Positions 1 to 7,790 of a stretch of 44,143 nucleotides of DNA are shown here, one piece after another. Every line of letters begins with the position of its first letter. Position 1 is the first letter of the stretch. Origin of the DNA: Acidobacteriota bacterium (GTDB lineage Bacteria > Acidobacteriota > Terriglobia > Terriglobales > Acidobacteriaceae); assembly GCA_021818585.1 (NCBI GenBank), contig JAKATU010000062.1, positions 1 to 44,143 on the forward strand, read 5' to 3'. The position numbers and the translations under genes were made by a program. Below the pieces are notes generated by a model. That model saw only the letters and a list, made by a program, of their open reading frames with translations, was not told the origin of the DNA and did not search any database.

Positions 1-9
1 GGCTATGCA

Positions 10-40
10 AATGTGGAAAGCCAACAACGCTTCCCACATT
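10..40. repeat. Imperfect inverted repeat (hairpin) at the left edge
   Basis: Positions 10-21 pair with 29-40, giving a 12-bp stem with one A-C mismatch at 17/33 and a 7-nt loop of CAACAAC. No T-tract follows on either strand, so it is not a standard intrinsic terminator. It lies downstream of a degraded coding fragment. A structured RNA or a remnant of a dispersed repeat are both possible. The pairing is seen directly and the role is unknown. Confidence 0.4.
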
Positions 41-81
41 CGCACAGCCCCGACTGCGGCGGGACCATCTCGCTGCTAAAC

Positions 82-240
82 TCAACCGCGAGCACTCTCA
101 CTTAGCTGGACTAAACGATGGGGGCAGCTCAGTGTGGCGATGGTTTCGCCGCTCTCGTAAAACGCGTCCTCCCAGAGCATGCAGGCGAGAACCGAACGCC
201 GCAGCGCGGTGAACGGGGCTAGTTGGTGGAAGACAGAGAG
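82..240 (-). pseudogene. Degraded fragment resembling a TROVE (Ro60-like) protein
   Basis: On the minus strand, a frame entering around 240 and ending at a TGA at 82-84 reads LRRSVLACMLWEDAFYESG followed by ETIA. From memory this resembles the N-terminal part of bacterial TROVE-domain (Ro60-type) RNA-binding proteins, where a segment of the form LRR-hydrophobic-LLWE-FYE-G-IA recurs. After ETIA the similarity stops and the frame closes about 20 codons later. The upstream part overlaps the 3' end of the S10 peptidase gene in another frame, so no full gene is possible. I infer a relic left by deletion or frameshift. The family assignment rests on one short motif and needs a profile search. Confidence 0.35.
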
Positions 241-1802
241 GTGGCCGAAGCGATGAAGCTGTCGATGTTTTTCTGGAGAGCCGGCATGGCTTTGAGGTTG
301 ACGTAGAGCATGTGTCCTACGGGGTAGTAGTAGAAGTGAATGTTGGCGCGCTCGGCGGCAGCGAGCGGCATGTGGTGGACGGCGTAGAGAGTTTCAAAGA
401 ATGGCGTGGCCATGTCGTAGTAGCCGTTGTTGAACATGACGTGCATGCCGGGGTCGTTGTTCATGGCCTGGGAGAGCGCGGGGGCTACGTCTACGCCGGT
501 GGTGTTACCGACACTATCGCCGAGGTCATTGACGGGGGTGTGATATTTCCAGTCCCAGTCATGGAAGATGGTGCCGCTGAGCTGATGGTACGGGCGGTCG
601 CTGTGGTAGTTGAGCGTCTGGGTGAGGTACTGGTGGAAGGCGGCTGTGACGACGCCCATGATGGCCGATCCGGAGGCATCGTCGGTGGCGGCGGGGAACA
701 ACGGCTGCAATTCAGGAAGGGTGAAGCGGGAGTCGTAGCGACCGGCCTGAGGGCCGGAAGTCCCGAGGTCACGGGCCATGAAGACGGAGAGCGGGATGCG
801 GAGGTTGGCTTTGATCCAGTAGCCGGCAGGGATGCCGGTGAGCTGGGAGAGCTGCTGCGCGACCTGCTGCTTTTGCGCGTCGGGCAAAGCGCTGCCCTGG
901 TAGAGAGCTTCGAGATAGTGGCCCTCAGCAAATTGCTCGGCCTTTTTGACGACGTCTTCGACGGTGGCCGGTTCGGGGTTGAGCTTGTGGTGGTACCAGG
1001 CGGTAGCGGCGTAGGAGGGTAGGTAGGATACGTAGGCGAGGTCGTTGCCGGGTCCGAAGGCGAGCGCCTCAAAGTTGAGGGCCGAAGAGCACTCGATGAC
1101 GCCGTTCAGATACACGCCGTCACGGACGAGGTCGTTGGCGAGGAGGGCGTTGCGGGTGGTTCCGTAGCTTTCGCCGAGGAGAAATTTGGGGGAGTTCCAG
1201 CGATTGTAATGATCAAGGTATTGCTTGATGATTTTGGTGAAAGTGGCGGCATCCTCATTGAAGCCGTAAAACATTTTGGGCGTGCCTTTGCCGACGATGC
1301 GGCTGTAGCCGGTGCCTACGGCGTCGATGAAGACGAGGTCCGTGGCGTTGAGGATGCTGTACTGGTTGTTGACGATGTGGTAGGGCGGGAGTTCGCCTCT
1401 GGAGCTGCCGGGCTGGGGCCATTCGAGCCGGCGCGGGCCGAAGCCGCCGATGTCAACAAGAGCGGATGCGCCGCCGGGGCCACCGTTCCAGGCGAAGGTG
1501 ATGGGGCGGGTTGAGGAGTCTTTGACTCCGTCTTTGGTGTAGGCGATGTAGAAGACGCTCGCAATGGCTTCGTGCTTCTTGTTGTAGATGAGGAGTGTGC
1601 CGGTGGTGGCGGTGTAGGGGATGGTTTGGCCGTCGATGGTGACGGAGGCGTGGGTGACAACGGTGCGTGGTTTGGGGATGGCGGAGGGCTTGGCGGCTGC
1701 GTCCGGCTTGGGGGCAGGTTTGGCGGATTGGGCCGCGGCGAAGAGCGGGGCGGCGGCTACGAGGCAGATGGCCGCGAGGCGGAAGGCGCAGGAACGTTGC
1801 AT
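219..1802 (-). CDS. Exported S10 family serine carboxypeptidase
   Basis: Secreted peptidase of the S10 (carboxypeptidase Y-like) family, which removes C-terminal amino acids from peptides in the periplasm or outside the cell. The start at 1802 gives 527 residues. It is preceded by an AGGAGA ribosome binding site and opens directly with a signal peptide (MQRSCAFRLAAICLVAAAP, then AAAQ), whereas the longer upstream start would bury that signal. Next comes an Ala/Pro/Lys-rich linker to about residue 46. The WNGGPGGAS oxyanion region lies near 105-114. The nucleophile is Ser212 in GESYG, with Asp463 in NNGYYDMATPF and His497 in PVGHMLYVN completing the triad. All catalytic residues are present and the length is normal for bacterial S10 proteins. 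The gene stands alone beside a tRNA gene. Function is known for the family; the substrate is not deducible. Confidence 0.9.
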   Translation of the reverse strand: MQRSCAFRLAAICLVAAAPLFAAAQSAKPAPKPDAAAKPSAIPKPRTVVTHASVTIDGQTIPYTATTGTLLIYNKKHEAIASVFYIAYTKDGVKDSSTRPITFAWNGGPGGASALVDIGGFGPRRLEWPQPGSSRGELPPYHIVNNQYSILNATDLVFIDAVGTGYSRIVGKGTPKMFYGFNEDAATFTKIIKQYLDHYNRWNSPKFLLGESYGTTRNALLANDLVRDGVYLNGVIECSSALNFEALAFGPGNDLAYVSYLPSYAATAWYHHKLNPEPATVEDVVKKAEQFAEGHYLEALYQGSALPDAQKQQVAQQLSQLTGIPAGYWIKANLRIPLSVFMARDLGTSGPQAGRYDSRFTLPELQPLFPAATDDASGSAIMGVVTAAFHQYLTQTLNYHSDRPYHQLSGTIFHDWDWKYHTPVNDLGDSVGNTTGVDVAPALSQAMNNDPGMHVMFNNGYYDMATPFFETLYAVHHMPLAAAERANIHFYYYPVGHMLYVNLKAMPALQKNIDSFIASATSLSSTN

Positions 1803-1996
1803 GAAGATGGAGATCTCCTGTGGGAATTGAATTGACGAGCGCACACGGAGTCGTGCATGCGTACTTTCGGCAGACGGGGCCGGAAATGGCTATCGGTTGT
1901 GCGACCCTTTATCAGAAATGGACAGCGGGGATATGTCAATGAATTGGTGAGGGATGGGTGGAGGCGCGGCGGCCAGCCGTAGTATGCTGAAGGAGC

Positions 1997-2073
1997 GCGC
2001 CCGTAGCTCAGCTGGATAGAGCGAATGCCTCCGGAGCATTAGGTCGGGAGTTCGAATCTCTCCGGGCGCACCA
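1997..2073 (+). tRNA. tRNA-Arg (anticodon CCG)
   Basis: A complete 77-nt cloverleaf can be folded by hand. The acceptor stem GCGCCCG pairs with CGGGCGC. The D arm is GCTC/GAGC. The anticodon stem AATGC/GCATT carries the loop CTCCGGA, so the anticodon is CCG and reads the Arg codon CGG. The T arm is GGGAG/CTCTC around TTCGAAT, with one G-T pair. The 3' CCA is encoded. A truncated integrase reading frame follows 75 nt downstream, as expected where a genetic element has used the tRNA 3' end as an attachment site. Confidence 0.97.
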
Positions 2074-2147
2074 TTTCTTTTTTCAGCGGTATAGACGTCG
2101 CTTGGCCAAGACCTCCAGAATTTCTGAGCTAATGTCTGGGGTTTTAT

Positions 2148-2222
2148 ATGGACGCTAAATTTGAGGAGTTTATCCGCGAACGCCGTTATTTGAAGAACGT
2201 CTCTCCAAATACCGAGCTATGA
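2148..2222 (+). pseudogene. N-terminal stub of a tyrosine recombinase (integrase)
   Basis: An ATG at 2148 opens a 24-codon frame, MDAKFEEFIRERRYLKNVSP followed by NTEL, that stops at TGA 2220-2222. The pattern (F)EEFIRERRYLKNVSPNT is typical of the N-terminal SAM-like DNA-binding domain of phage or island integrases, in which it normally continues into an aromatic residue and a long helix. Here the coding sequence breaks exactly where the IS3-family remnant begins, around 2225. I infer that the insertion sequence truncated an integrase gene that lay just downstream of its tRNA-Arg attachment site. The N-terminal similarity is recalled from the family and was not searched. Confidence 0.6.
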
Positions 2223-2224
2223 CA

Positions 2225-3180
2225 TGTAAGCTGCACCCCTCCGATTAGTCCACAAGTGGTGAGAGTTCTCAGATATTGGAGGCCAGCAGAGTTGACTGCG
2301 CCGGCAACCCGTTTAAGACCTTAGCGACAGCAGACTCGAAGAGTGGACCAGAACTCTGAGGTGGTACCGGTAGTTCGGGCAGTTTTTGCTCTTTCTTAAG
2401 TGGAAGTTCTTGCTCTTGTTTTTGCTTTAAGGCTGTTATGGGTTCCGGCATGCGGTTGAAGGATACCTGATCGGGCGTGAGCGCTTTCAGGCTGGAGTGT
2501 GGCCGGATGGAGTTGTAGAACTCCAGGTAGCGGCCGATGGAAGTTCGGGCCTCGCCAACTGAGGCGCAGGCGTGCAGGCAGACCTCCTCGTACTGGATGG
2601 ACTTCCGGATGCGCTCGACGAAGACGTTGTCGCGCTTGCGGCCTTTGCCATCCATGCTGATCCTGATCCCTTCTTGTTTGAGCCGCCCGGTGAAGGCCTC
2701 GCTGGTGAACTGGCTGCCCTGGTCGGTGCTGAAGATCTCCGGTTCTTCATTCCTGGAAAGGGCTTCTTCCAGTGCCTCGATGCAGAAGGAAGTTTCCATA
2801 GTGATCGACAGCTTCCAGGCCGGCACGCGACGGCTGAAGCAATCGACCACCGCGGCCAGATAGACGAACCCACGCGCCATGGGGATGTACGTGATGTCCA
2901 TGGCCCAGGCTTGACTGGGCCGCGTGATGGCCGGCCCGCGCAGCAGATAGGGATCGATCCTGTGTCCTGGCGCGGGTTTCGAGGTGCTCGGCCGGCGATA
3001 GATGGCCTCGATCCCCATCCGCCGCATCCGCGTTCGGATGTGCCGGCGACCTACGTCCAGGCCCTGATGACCGAGCAGATCGCGCAGCATGCGGCTGCCG
3101 GCAAAGGGATAGTTCAGATGCAACTCGTCGATCTGCCGCATGCAGACGCACAGACCTCTGCGCCTTGACAGAGCCTTTTC
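2225..3180 (-). mobile_element. Remnant of an IS3-family insertion sequence
   Basis: The 3' end of the element (relative to its transposase) is probably at 2225, where TGTAAGCTGCACCCC begins, a sequence of the TG-start, C-rich kind found at IS3-family ends. The inside holds a transposase OrfB reading frame. At the other side I find no OrfA frame and no matching inverted end before the VWFA gene, so the element is truncated at its 5' side. It replaced or interrupted the integrase stub at 2148-2222. Target-site duplications cannot be identified because one end is missing. Confidence 0.65.
2269..3141 (-). pseudogene. IS3-family transposase OrfB, 5'-truncated
   Basis: The 290-residue frame contains the IS3-type integrase-core (rve) transposase. 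The HTH_21-like segment starts at MRQIDELHLNYPFAGSRM. The three catalytic acidic residues are visible: Asp in AMDITYIP, Asp in FSTDQGSQF and Glu in NVFVERI. The C-terminal RPHSSLKALTPDQV signature is also there. Intact OrfB proteins of this type are longer at the N terminus and are made by a frameshift from an upstream OrfA. Here OrfA is absent, and the sequence ahead of the first Met (EKALSRRRGLCVC in frame) looks like a deletion join. The residues after the catalytic Glu (RIRKSIQYEEV) depart slightly from the usual LWRS pattern. A Lys/Glu/Gln-rich tail of about 55 residues follows the core. Without OrfA it is unlikely to support transposition. Confidence 0.8.
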
Positions 3181-3192
3181 GTTTATCGACGA

Positions 3193-3247
3193 AATGACTC
3201 ATCTCAAGTTTGAAATGACTCATCATGAAGTCGCAATGACTCATCAT
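3193..3247. repeat. Three 11-bp direct repeats with 21-bp spacing
   Basis: The 11-mer AATGACTCATC occurs at 3193, 3214 and 3235, exactly 21 bp apart. On the minus strand it reads as three copies of GATGAGTCATT. The block separates the truncated transposase from the 3' end of the VWFA gene. Regularly spaced sites of this kind resemble the multiple terminal repeats at the ends of IS21-family elements, so this may be the residual end of a second insertion sequence. That comparison is an inference. The repeats themselves are exact. Confidence 0.7.
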
Positions 3248-3270
3248 TGGGCTGGCGCTGGGCGCGATGG

Positions 3271-5178
3271 CTACTTGCTGACGGGGATTTGCAGGGAGCC
3301 TACCTGGCCGGTGGTGGGGTCGTAGATGGCGATGCGGAGGAGGGATTGTTTTTGCGGCAACCAGAGGGTGGTGCGGAAGGCGATGCCGTTGTGCTGGATG
3401 GCGGCGAGCTGGCTTGGCGGGAAGTGCAGGTGGAAGGCTCCGGTGATGTAGTTGAAGCGGCGGCCCTCGGGGCTGTAGGCGACGATGGTGGCGCCGAGCT
3501 GCGCGGTGAGGCGGCCGTTGGCGGCGTGGTCGTAGTGGAGGGTTCCGGGAAAGATTTTGAGGTTGATGATGATCTGGTGTTTGGGTCCTTTGAGGCTTGC
3601 GGTCATTTCTCCGCCGTTGCCGTGGGGAATCATCTGGTCTTTGAGCAGCGGGTCGCCGGGCGAGAGGATCTGGGTGCGAAAGAGAATCTGGGTGGCGGGC
3701 GGCATGCCGGGCAGCAGGGCGGCGCGGATGGAGCTGGTTGCGCTGTTGTTTTGTGCTGCGCCGGATGGGGCGAGTGAGCGGGCGTAATAGCCGTGCGGGT
3801 AGGTGAGCTGGTAGCCCTTCTGGTCAATCCGGATGCGGACCCTGTGGAAGGCTCCGTTGTAGCGCTGGTTTTTGGGCGCGTAGGCGATGGTGTAGTAGCT
3901 GGAACCGCTGCGGATGGCGCTGGCGATGGCGCTCTGGATGTTGTTGACGTTGATGTAGGAGTGGCCGCCGGTCTGGTTGGCGATCTGGCCCATGGCGTCC
4001 TGCGCGGCGAATGCTTTTTGTGAGGCGGTACTGTTGTTGTCCTCGGGATTGGTGGCGCTGAGGCCGGAGTGGTTGTCGACCTGGGAGAGATCGACAAAGC
4101 CCTCGTTGGAGGCCCTCATAGCGTCTGGAGTAGCGACGCCGGCGGCGTAAACGGGATAGACGGCGACGCGGGAGGCGTAAAAGAGACGGCCGGTTTCGGC
4201 AACCTGGTCGGAGAAATCCTGTGCGGCGTAAAAGGGGTCCTGCGGGGTGTTTTTTGCCGCGGGGGTGATGATGAGCGGGAATGAGTCCGAGAGCCAGATG
4301 AGATTTTTGCGGCCGGGGATCGCGGCGAGGTAACGGGCGAGCTGCTGCATGGCGAGGGTGGTCATCTCGATGCGCATCTGCTGGCGCTGGGCGCTCATGG
4401 AGTTGATGGAGCGCGACATGGCGGTAATGGGAGACGCGGGTTCGAGTCCGGATGAGCCTTGTGGGCTGCCGCCGCCCATCTGGGATGAGCCGCTGAAGGG
4501 GGTGGTGTATGGGCCGGTGCTCATCTGCTGCCCAGAGGTGCTGGAGTTGATAAGGCCGAGGGCGGTGACCAGGGACGCGCCGGACCGGAGGCTGAGCGTA
4601 GGCGAGGCGACGGCCTGCGGGCTCTGGATGGCGCGCTCGAGGGCGACGCGGCTGGTGGTGAAGCTTTGCAACATGTTGAGTTGCGAGGTAAGCACAAAGA
4701 TAGCCGCAGGCGCGTTGAGCGGATTGCGCCTGAGATAGGCGAGCGCCTGCCGGCGCATGATGGTTTGATCGGAGAGCGGTGTATTGAGGTCGTCGAGGAG
4801 GATGATATTGACGGCGCTGGTTTTGACGATCGGAGCGGCATTGGTGAAGGTGTGCGGCGCCAGGGAAGGCTGGCTGAGCGCGGCTGCGGAGGTTGGAGTG
4901 GGCTGGTGCTCCTGAAAGTAGACGATGGGCTGCGGGTGGCCGTCGTCTGTAACGCGGAAGCTCTGCTGCTGGAGGCCGGGGACGGGCTTGCCGTGGCGGG
5001 AGACGACTACGTCCATAAGGACGAGGTTGACGTTGGACTGGATCAGGTAAGGCGAAGAGGTGGCGGCTTGCGGCTGCCTGGGATTTTGCTGGGCCGCGAG
5101 CGGCAGGGCGCACAGGGACGCGAGCAGGATGCAGGGTGCGATTGCGGTTCCGCGACGGAATGTGAGCACGGGTAACAT
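3271..5178 (-). CDS. Exported VWFA-related acidobacterial protein
   Basis: A 635-residue protein of the VWFA-related Acidobacterial domain family (TIGR03436), present in many copies in Acidobacteriota and of unknown function. A signal peptide spans roughly residues 8-29 and ends at ALPLAAQ. A short beta domain follows (NVNLVLMDVVVSRHGKPVPGL, then FRVTDDG and IVYFQEH). The von Willebrand A fold begins at VNIILLDDLNT (about 123-133) and runs through the IPGRKNLIWLSDSFPL strand (roughly 290-305) to YYTIAYAPKNQRYNGAFHRVRI. The MIDAS motif is degenerate: DDLNT stands where classical A domains have DxSxS, as is usual in this family. The middle is Ser/Gly/Gln-rich. The C-terminal 150 residues look like a beta-rich domain. 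It is probably an envelope or surface adhesion protein; that part is inference. Confidence 0.88.
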   Translation of the reverse strand: MLPVLTFRRGTAIAPCILLASLCALPLAAQQNPRQPQAATSSPYLIQSNVNLVLMDVVVSRHGKPVPGLQQQSFRVTDDGHPQPIVYFQEHQPTPTSAAALSQPSLAPHTFTNAAPIVKTSAVNIILLDDLNTPLSDQTIMRRQALAYLRRNPLNAPAAIFVLTSQLNMLQSFTTSRVALERAIQSPQAVASPTLSLRSGASLVTALGLINSSTSGQQMSTGPYTTPFSGSSQMGGGSPQGSSGLEPASPITAMSRSINSMSAQRQQMRIEMTTLAMQQLARYLAAIPGRKNLIWLSDSFPLIITPAAKNTPQDPFYAAQDFSDQVAETGRLFYASRVAVYPVYAAGVATPDAMRASNEGFVDLSQVDNHSGLSATNPEDNNSTASQKAFAAQDAMGQIANQTGGHSYINVNNIQSAIASAIRSGSSYYTIAYAPKNQRYNGAFHRVRIRIDQKGYQLTYPHGYYARSLAPSGAAQNNSATSSIRAALLPGMPPATQILFRTQILSPGDPLLKDQMIPHGNGGEMTASLKGPKHQIIINLKIFPGTLHYDHAANGRLTAQLGATIVAYSPEGRRFNYITGAFHLHFPPSQLAAIQHNGIAFRTTLWLPQKQSLLRIAIYDPTTGQVGSLQIPVSK

Positions 5179-5427
5179 TGCGGCTTCATTGTGGTCCTCG
5201 GTGGTGGCAATGTCAAAAGCGGTGCTGGCCGCACGGGCGGACGCGCGCTTTGCGCGCCATTCCTATTGGGGCAGCGCCTTCGCTTTGCTTCGGCTTGTCG
5301 CGGGCTCCTCTGGATTCTCTTTGTGTTCGACGGCACCTTTGCGGTGCGGGTGCGGGTTGGATGGGCGAGAACATTCGGGAGTATCCAGGGAGAAACTTTC
5401 GATAGCGTTGTCGGACGAGACGTAGCC

Positions 5428-5461
5428 GGGATTCTTCGACTTCGCCCCAGAATGACTCATC
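5428..5461. repeat. Probable dispersed intergenic repeat (GATTCTTCG...CAGAATGAC type)
   Basis: The segment starts GGGATTCTTCGACTTCGCCC and ends CAGAATGACTCATC. ATTCT and AGAAT can pair across a GCG/CTTCG-rich centre. Variants of GGATTCTTCG...CAGAATGAC are common in intergenic DNA of Acidobacteriota and several other phyla, as I recall them. Only one copy is seen in this window, so the repeat status rests on recollection and not on counting. Confidence 0.4.
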
Positions 5462-5524
5462 AAAAGAAATGCATGGATGGATGATCCGGCTGAGTCATCC
5501 GGTGCGGGGCGCGGCATGGCGATT

Positions 5525-5530
5525 TATAAT
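5525..5530 (+). promoter_or_regulatory. -10 box (TATAAT) of fabZ
   Basis: A consensus TATAAT lies at 5525-5530. The usual +1 position, about 7 nt further on, falls at 5536-5537. That is at the first ATG (5536) and 8 nt before the second (5545). Neither ATG has a Shine-Dalgarno sequence. I infer a leaderless or near-leaderless fabZ transcript. No clear -35 box is present at 16-18 bp. Confidence 0.55.
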
Positions 5531-5544
5531 CGCGGATGCGAACC

Positions 5545-6078
5545 ATGGACATTTTTACCGAGATACTTGAAGGCCGCCAGGAATTGAATGTGCAGGAGAT
5601 CATGCAGATCCTGCCGCATCGTTATCCATTCCTGCTGATCGACCGCGTTGTGGAGATCGAGCGGAAGAAGCGCATTGTGGCGCTGAAGAACGTCACCATG
5701 AACGAGCCGTTTTTTCAGGGGCATTTTCCGGGGGTTCCGGTGATGCCGGGCGTGCTGGTGGTGGAGGCGATTGCGCAGGCGGGCGGCACGCTGCTGTTGC
5801 CGGAGGTTCCGGACCGGGATAAGCTGCTGATCATGTTCACGAGCATTGAGCGGGCGAAGTTTCGCCGGCCGGTGGTGCCCGGCGACCAGGTGCGGATTGA
5901 GATCGACGTGCTGAACTGGAAGCCGCGACGCGCGAAGATGGAAGGCCGCGCGATGGTGGACGGCAAGCTGGCGTGCGAGGCGACGGTGATGTGCCAGCTG
6001 ATTCCGAAGGTGCGGGAGAATGCCGAGGCTGCTCCGGCAGCGGAGGCGGAAGCAACCGCGGCGGTGACGGGCGAGTGA
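5545..6078 (+). CDS. fabZ: 3-hydroxyacyl-ACP dehydratase FabZ
   Basis: Dehydrates (3R)-hydroxyacyl-ACP to trans-2-enoyl-ACP in the fatty acid elongation cycle, in the cytoplasm. It competes with the lipid A pathway for hydroxyacyl-ACP, which fits its place directly before lpxA. The 177-residue protein shows LPHRYPFLLIDRV (about 23-35), the catalytic His60 in NEPFFQGHFPG and the catalytic Glu74 in PGVLVVEAIAQAGG, a single hot-dog fold. The last 25 residues are an Ala/Glu-rich tail beyond the usual end of about 150 residues. I chose 5545 because the apparent transcription start lies at about 5537; an ATG at 5536 would add three residues. Its TGA overlaps the GTG start of lpxA, so the two are translationally coupled. 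Confidence 0.95.
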   Translation: MDIFTEILEGRQELNVQEIMQILPHRYPFLLIDRVVEIERKKRIVALKNVTMNEPFFQGHFPGVPVMPGVLVVEAIAQAGGTLLLPEVPDRDKLLIMFTSIERAKFRRPVVPGDQVRIEIDVLNWKPRRAKMEGRAMVDGKLACEATVMCQLIPKVRENAEAAPAAEAEATAAVTGE

Positions 6079-6851
6079 GTATTCATCCCACGGCGATAGT
6101 GGCTGAGGGCGCGGTGGTTCCTGCATCGTGCACGGTGGGCCCTTACTGCACGGTGGGGCCGCATGTGGTGCTGGGCGAGGCGTGCGAACTGGTTTCGCAT
6201 GTGGTGCTGGATGGGCACCTGAACGCCGGGGCGCGGAACAGGTTTTATTCGTTTGCGTGCGTGGGGGTGGCTCCGCAGGATTTGAAGTACAAGGGCGAGC
6301 CGACGGGCGTGACGCTGGGCGACGACAATGTGATTCGCGAATATGTGACGATCTCTCGCGGGACGGTGGGCGGCGGCGGCATGACGAAGGTGGGTTCGGG
6401 CTGCCTGGTGATGGCCTACACGCACATTGGGCACGACAGCGTGATTGGCAACTATTGCATTCTGGCAAACGCGGCGACGCTGGCCGGGCATGTGATTGTG
6501 GAAGATTACGCGACGGTGGGCGCACTTTGCCCGGTGCACCAGTTCTGCACGATTGGGCGCTACGCGTATGTGGGCGGCGGAACGACGATTACGCAGGATG
6601 TGCTGCCGTTCTCACTGACCTCTGCCAAGCGCGAGACGCATGCCTATGGGCTGAACAAGGTGGGCCTGCAGCGCAGAGGCTTTGACGGGCCCCGGCTGAA
6701 GGCGATTCAGCATGCGTACCGGCTGCTGCTGGCGGGGAAGATGAATACGTCGCAGGCGATTGCGAAGCTGAAGGACGAGGGCATTGCGACGGAAGATGTG
6801 GCGTACCTGGTGGACTTTATTGAGCGGTCAGAGCGCGGCGTGCTGAAGTAG
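6075..6851 (+). CDS. lpxA: UDP-N-acetylglucosamine acyltransferase LpxA
   Basis: First enzyme of lipid A synthesis: transfers an R-3-hydroxyacyl chain from ACP to the 3-OH of UDP-GlcNAc in the cytoplasm. The GTG start at 6075 overlaps the fabZ stop (GTGA) and gives 258 residues, close to the 262 of E. coli. The longer open frame to 5973 lies inside fabZ and is not needed. The N-terminal 190 residues are left-handed beta-helix hexapeptide repeats (IHPTAIV, VVPASCTVGPYCTVGP and so on). The catalytic His is H120 in AYTHIGHD. GTVGGGGMTKVG and VGGGTTITQDVLPFSLT are typical of the family. The C-terminal part from about residue 190 is helical, with a GLNKVGLQRRGF segment. It forms an operon with fabZ and lpxI. 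Confidence 0.96.
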   Translation: MSIHPTAIVAEGAVVPASCTVGPYCTVGPHVVLGEACELVSHVVLDGHLNAGARNRFYSFACVGVAPQDLKYKGEPTGVTLGDDNVIREYVTISRGTVGGGGMTKVGSGCLVMAYTHIGHDSVIGNYCILANAATLAGHVIVEDYATVGALCPVHQFCTIGRYAYVGGGTTITQDVLPFSLTSAKRETHAYGLNKVGLQRRGFDGPRLKAIQHAYRLLLAGKMNTSQAIAKLKDEGIATEDVAYLVDFIERSERGVLK

Positions 6852-6878
6852 TTCGTCGGAATTTTTCAGGACTCAGAT

Positions 6879-7730
6879 ATGGACAGACTGGGATTGATTG
6901 CCGGGAACGGCCGGTTTCCGTTTCTGCTGTTGGAGGCGGCGCGAGCGAGCGGCGTTGAGGTGGTGGTAGCGGCGATCAAGGAAGAGACCGACGAGGAGAT
7001 GAATGCGCGTGCGGCGGCGGATGCGGGCGTGCGCGTGCATTGGCTTTCGCTGGGTGAGTTGTCGCGGCTGATTGAGACCTTCCACGCCGAGGGCGTGACG
7101 CGCGCGGTGATGGCGGGGCAGGTGCGGCACAGGCAGATATTTTCGAGCATTCGGCCGGACTGGCGGCTGGCGAAGCTGCTGATGAGTTTGCGCACGCGCA
7201 ATACGGACATGCTGCTGGGCGCCGTGGCAAAGGTGCTGGGCGATGAGGGGATCGAGCTGATTTCTTCCACGATGTACCTGGAGCCGCTGCTGGCCGAGAC
7301 GGGCGTGCTGACGGAGCGCGCCCCCGATGAGGAAGAGCTGAAGGACATTGCCTATGGCCGCGAGGTAGGCAAGGTGATTGCGGGCTACGACCTGGGGCAG
7401 ACGGTGGTAGTGGCGGCGCAGGCCTGCGTGGCAGTAGAGGCGATGGAAGGCACGGACGCGACGATGGAGCGCGCGGGCGCGCTGATGCGCTCGCTGGAAG
7501 ATGAGGCTTCGACTTTGTCTCGCAGGTTGACGGTGGTGAAGGTGGCCAAGCCGAAGCAGGACATGCGGTTTGATGTGCCGGTGATTGGCGTGCGGACGAT
7601 TGAAGTGATGGAAGCGGCAGGTGCGACGTGTTTGGCGATAGAGGCAAAACGCACGTTGATTTTTGACAGGGATGGAGTGGTGGCGCGGGCGAACGCTGCC
7701 GGCATTGCGATGGTTGCGATCGAGTCCTGA
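6879..7730 (+). CDS. lpxI: UDP-2,3-diacylglucosamine pyrophosphatase LpxI
   Basis: Cleaves UDP-2,3-diacylglucosamine to lipid X and UMP. It is the alternative to LpxH for this step of lipid A synthesis and belongs to the former DUF1009 family. The 283-residue protein starts with the family hallmark LGLIAGNGRFPFLLLEAA and carries VTRAVMAGQVRHRQIF, NTDMLLGAVAKVLGDEGIEL and GYDLGQTVVVAAQACVAVEAMEGTDATM in the expected order. The C-terminal half includes KPKQDMRFDVPVIG and a GATCLAIEAKRTLIFD segment. It begins 27 bp after lpxA, with an AGGA site ahead of the ATG. No lpxC, lpxD, lpxH or lpxB lies in the window. This gene order fits lipid A clusters of bacteria that use LpxI. Confidence 0.95.
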   Translation: MDRLGLIAGNGRFPFLLLEAARASGVEVVVAAIKEETDEEMNARAAADAGVRVHWLSLGELSRLIETFHAEGVTRAVMAGQVRHRQIFSSIRPDWRLAKLLMSLRTRNTDMLLGAVAKVLGDEGIELISSTMYLEPLLAETGVLTERAPDEEELKDIAYGREVGKVIAGYDLGQTVVVAAQACVAVEAMEGTDATMERAGALMRSLEDEASTLSRRLTVVKVAKPKQDMRFDVPVIGVRTIEVMEAAGATCLAIEAKRTLIFDRDGVVARANAAGIAMVAIES

Positions 7731-7790
7731 TAATGGGTGTGCGTTGCCGGGCTGCGCGGGGCGCGTTTTCTGCCTGAGGGAGCCGTTACC

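Larger units (their letters stand above)
5179..5544. other. Divergent intergenic region between VWFA gene and fabZ
   Basis: About 365 bp without a gene. It must carry the promoter of the leftward VWFA gene and the rightward fabZ promoter. A perfect TATAAT for fabZ is at 5525-5530, and a dispersed-repeat-like hairpin is at 5428-5461. The reading frames crossing it have no recognisable protein similarity. Nothing else was seen. Confidence 0.6.

Noticed and set aside
10..40. Y-RNA-like gene next to the possible TROVE remnant
   Set aside because: The hairpin is short, has no recognisable Y-RNA stem or tRNA-like part, and the TROVE assignment is itself weak.
3193..3247. CRISPR array
   Set aside because: The repeats are only 11 bp with 10-bp gaps, there are three of them, and no cas gene is near. 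This fits an IS end or protein-binding sites better.
5450..5461. Fourth copy of the AATGACTCATC motif, suggesting a shared element with 3193-3247
   Set aside because: It is a single copy at the end of a different hairpin repeat (CAGAATGAC type), so the match is probably coincidental.
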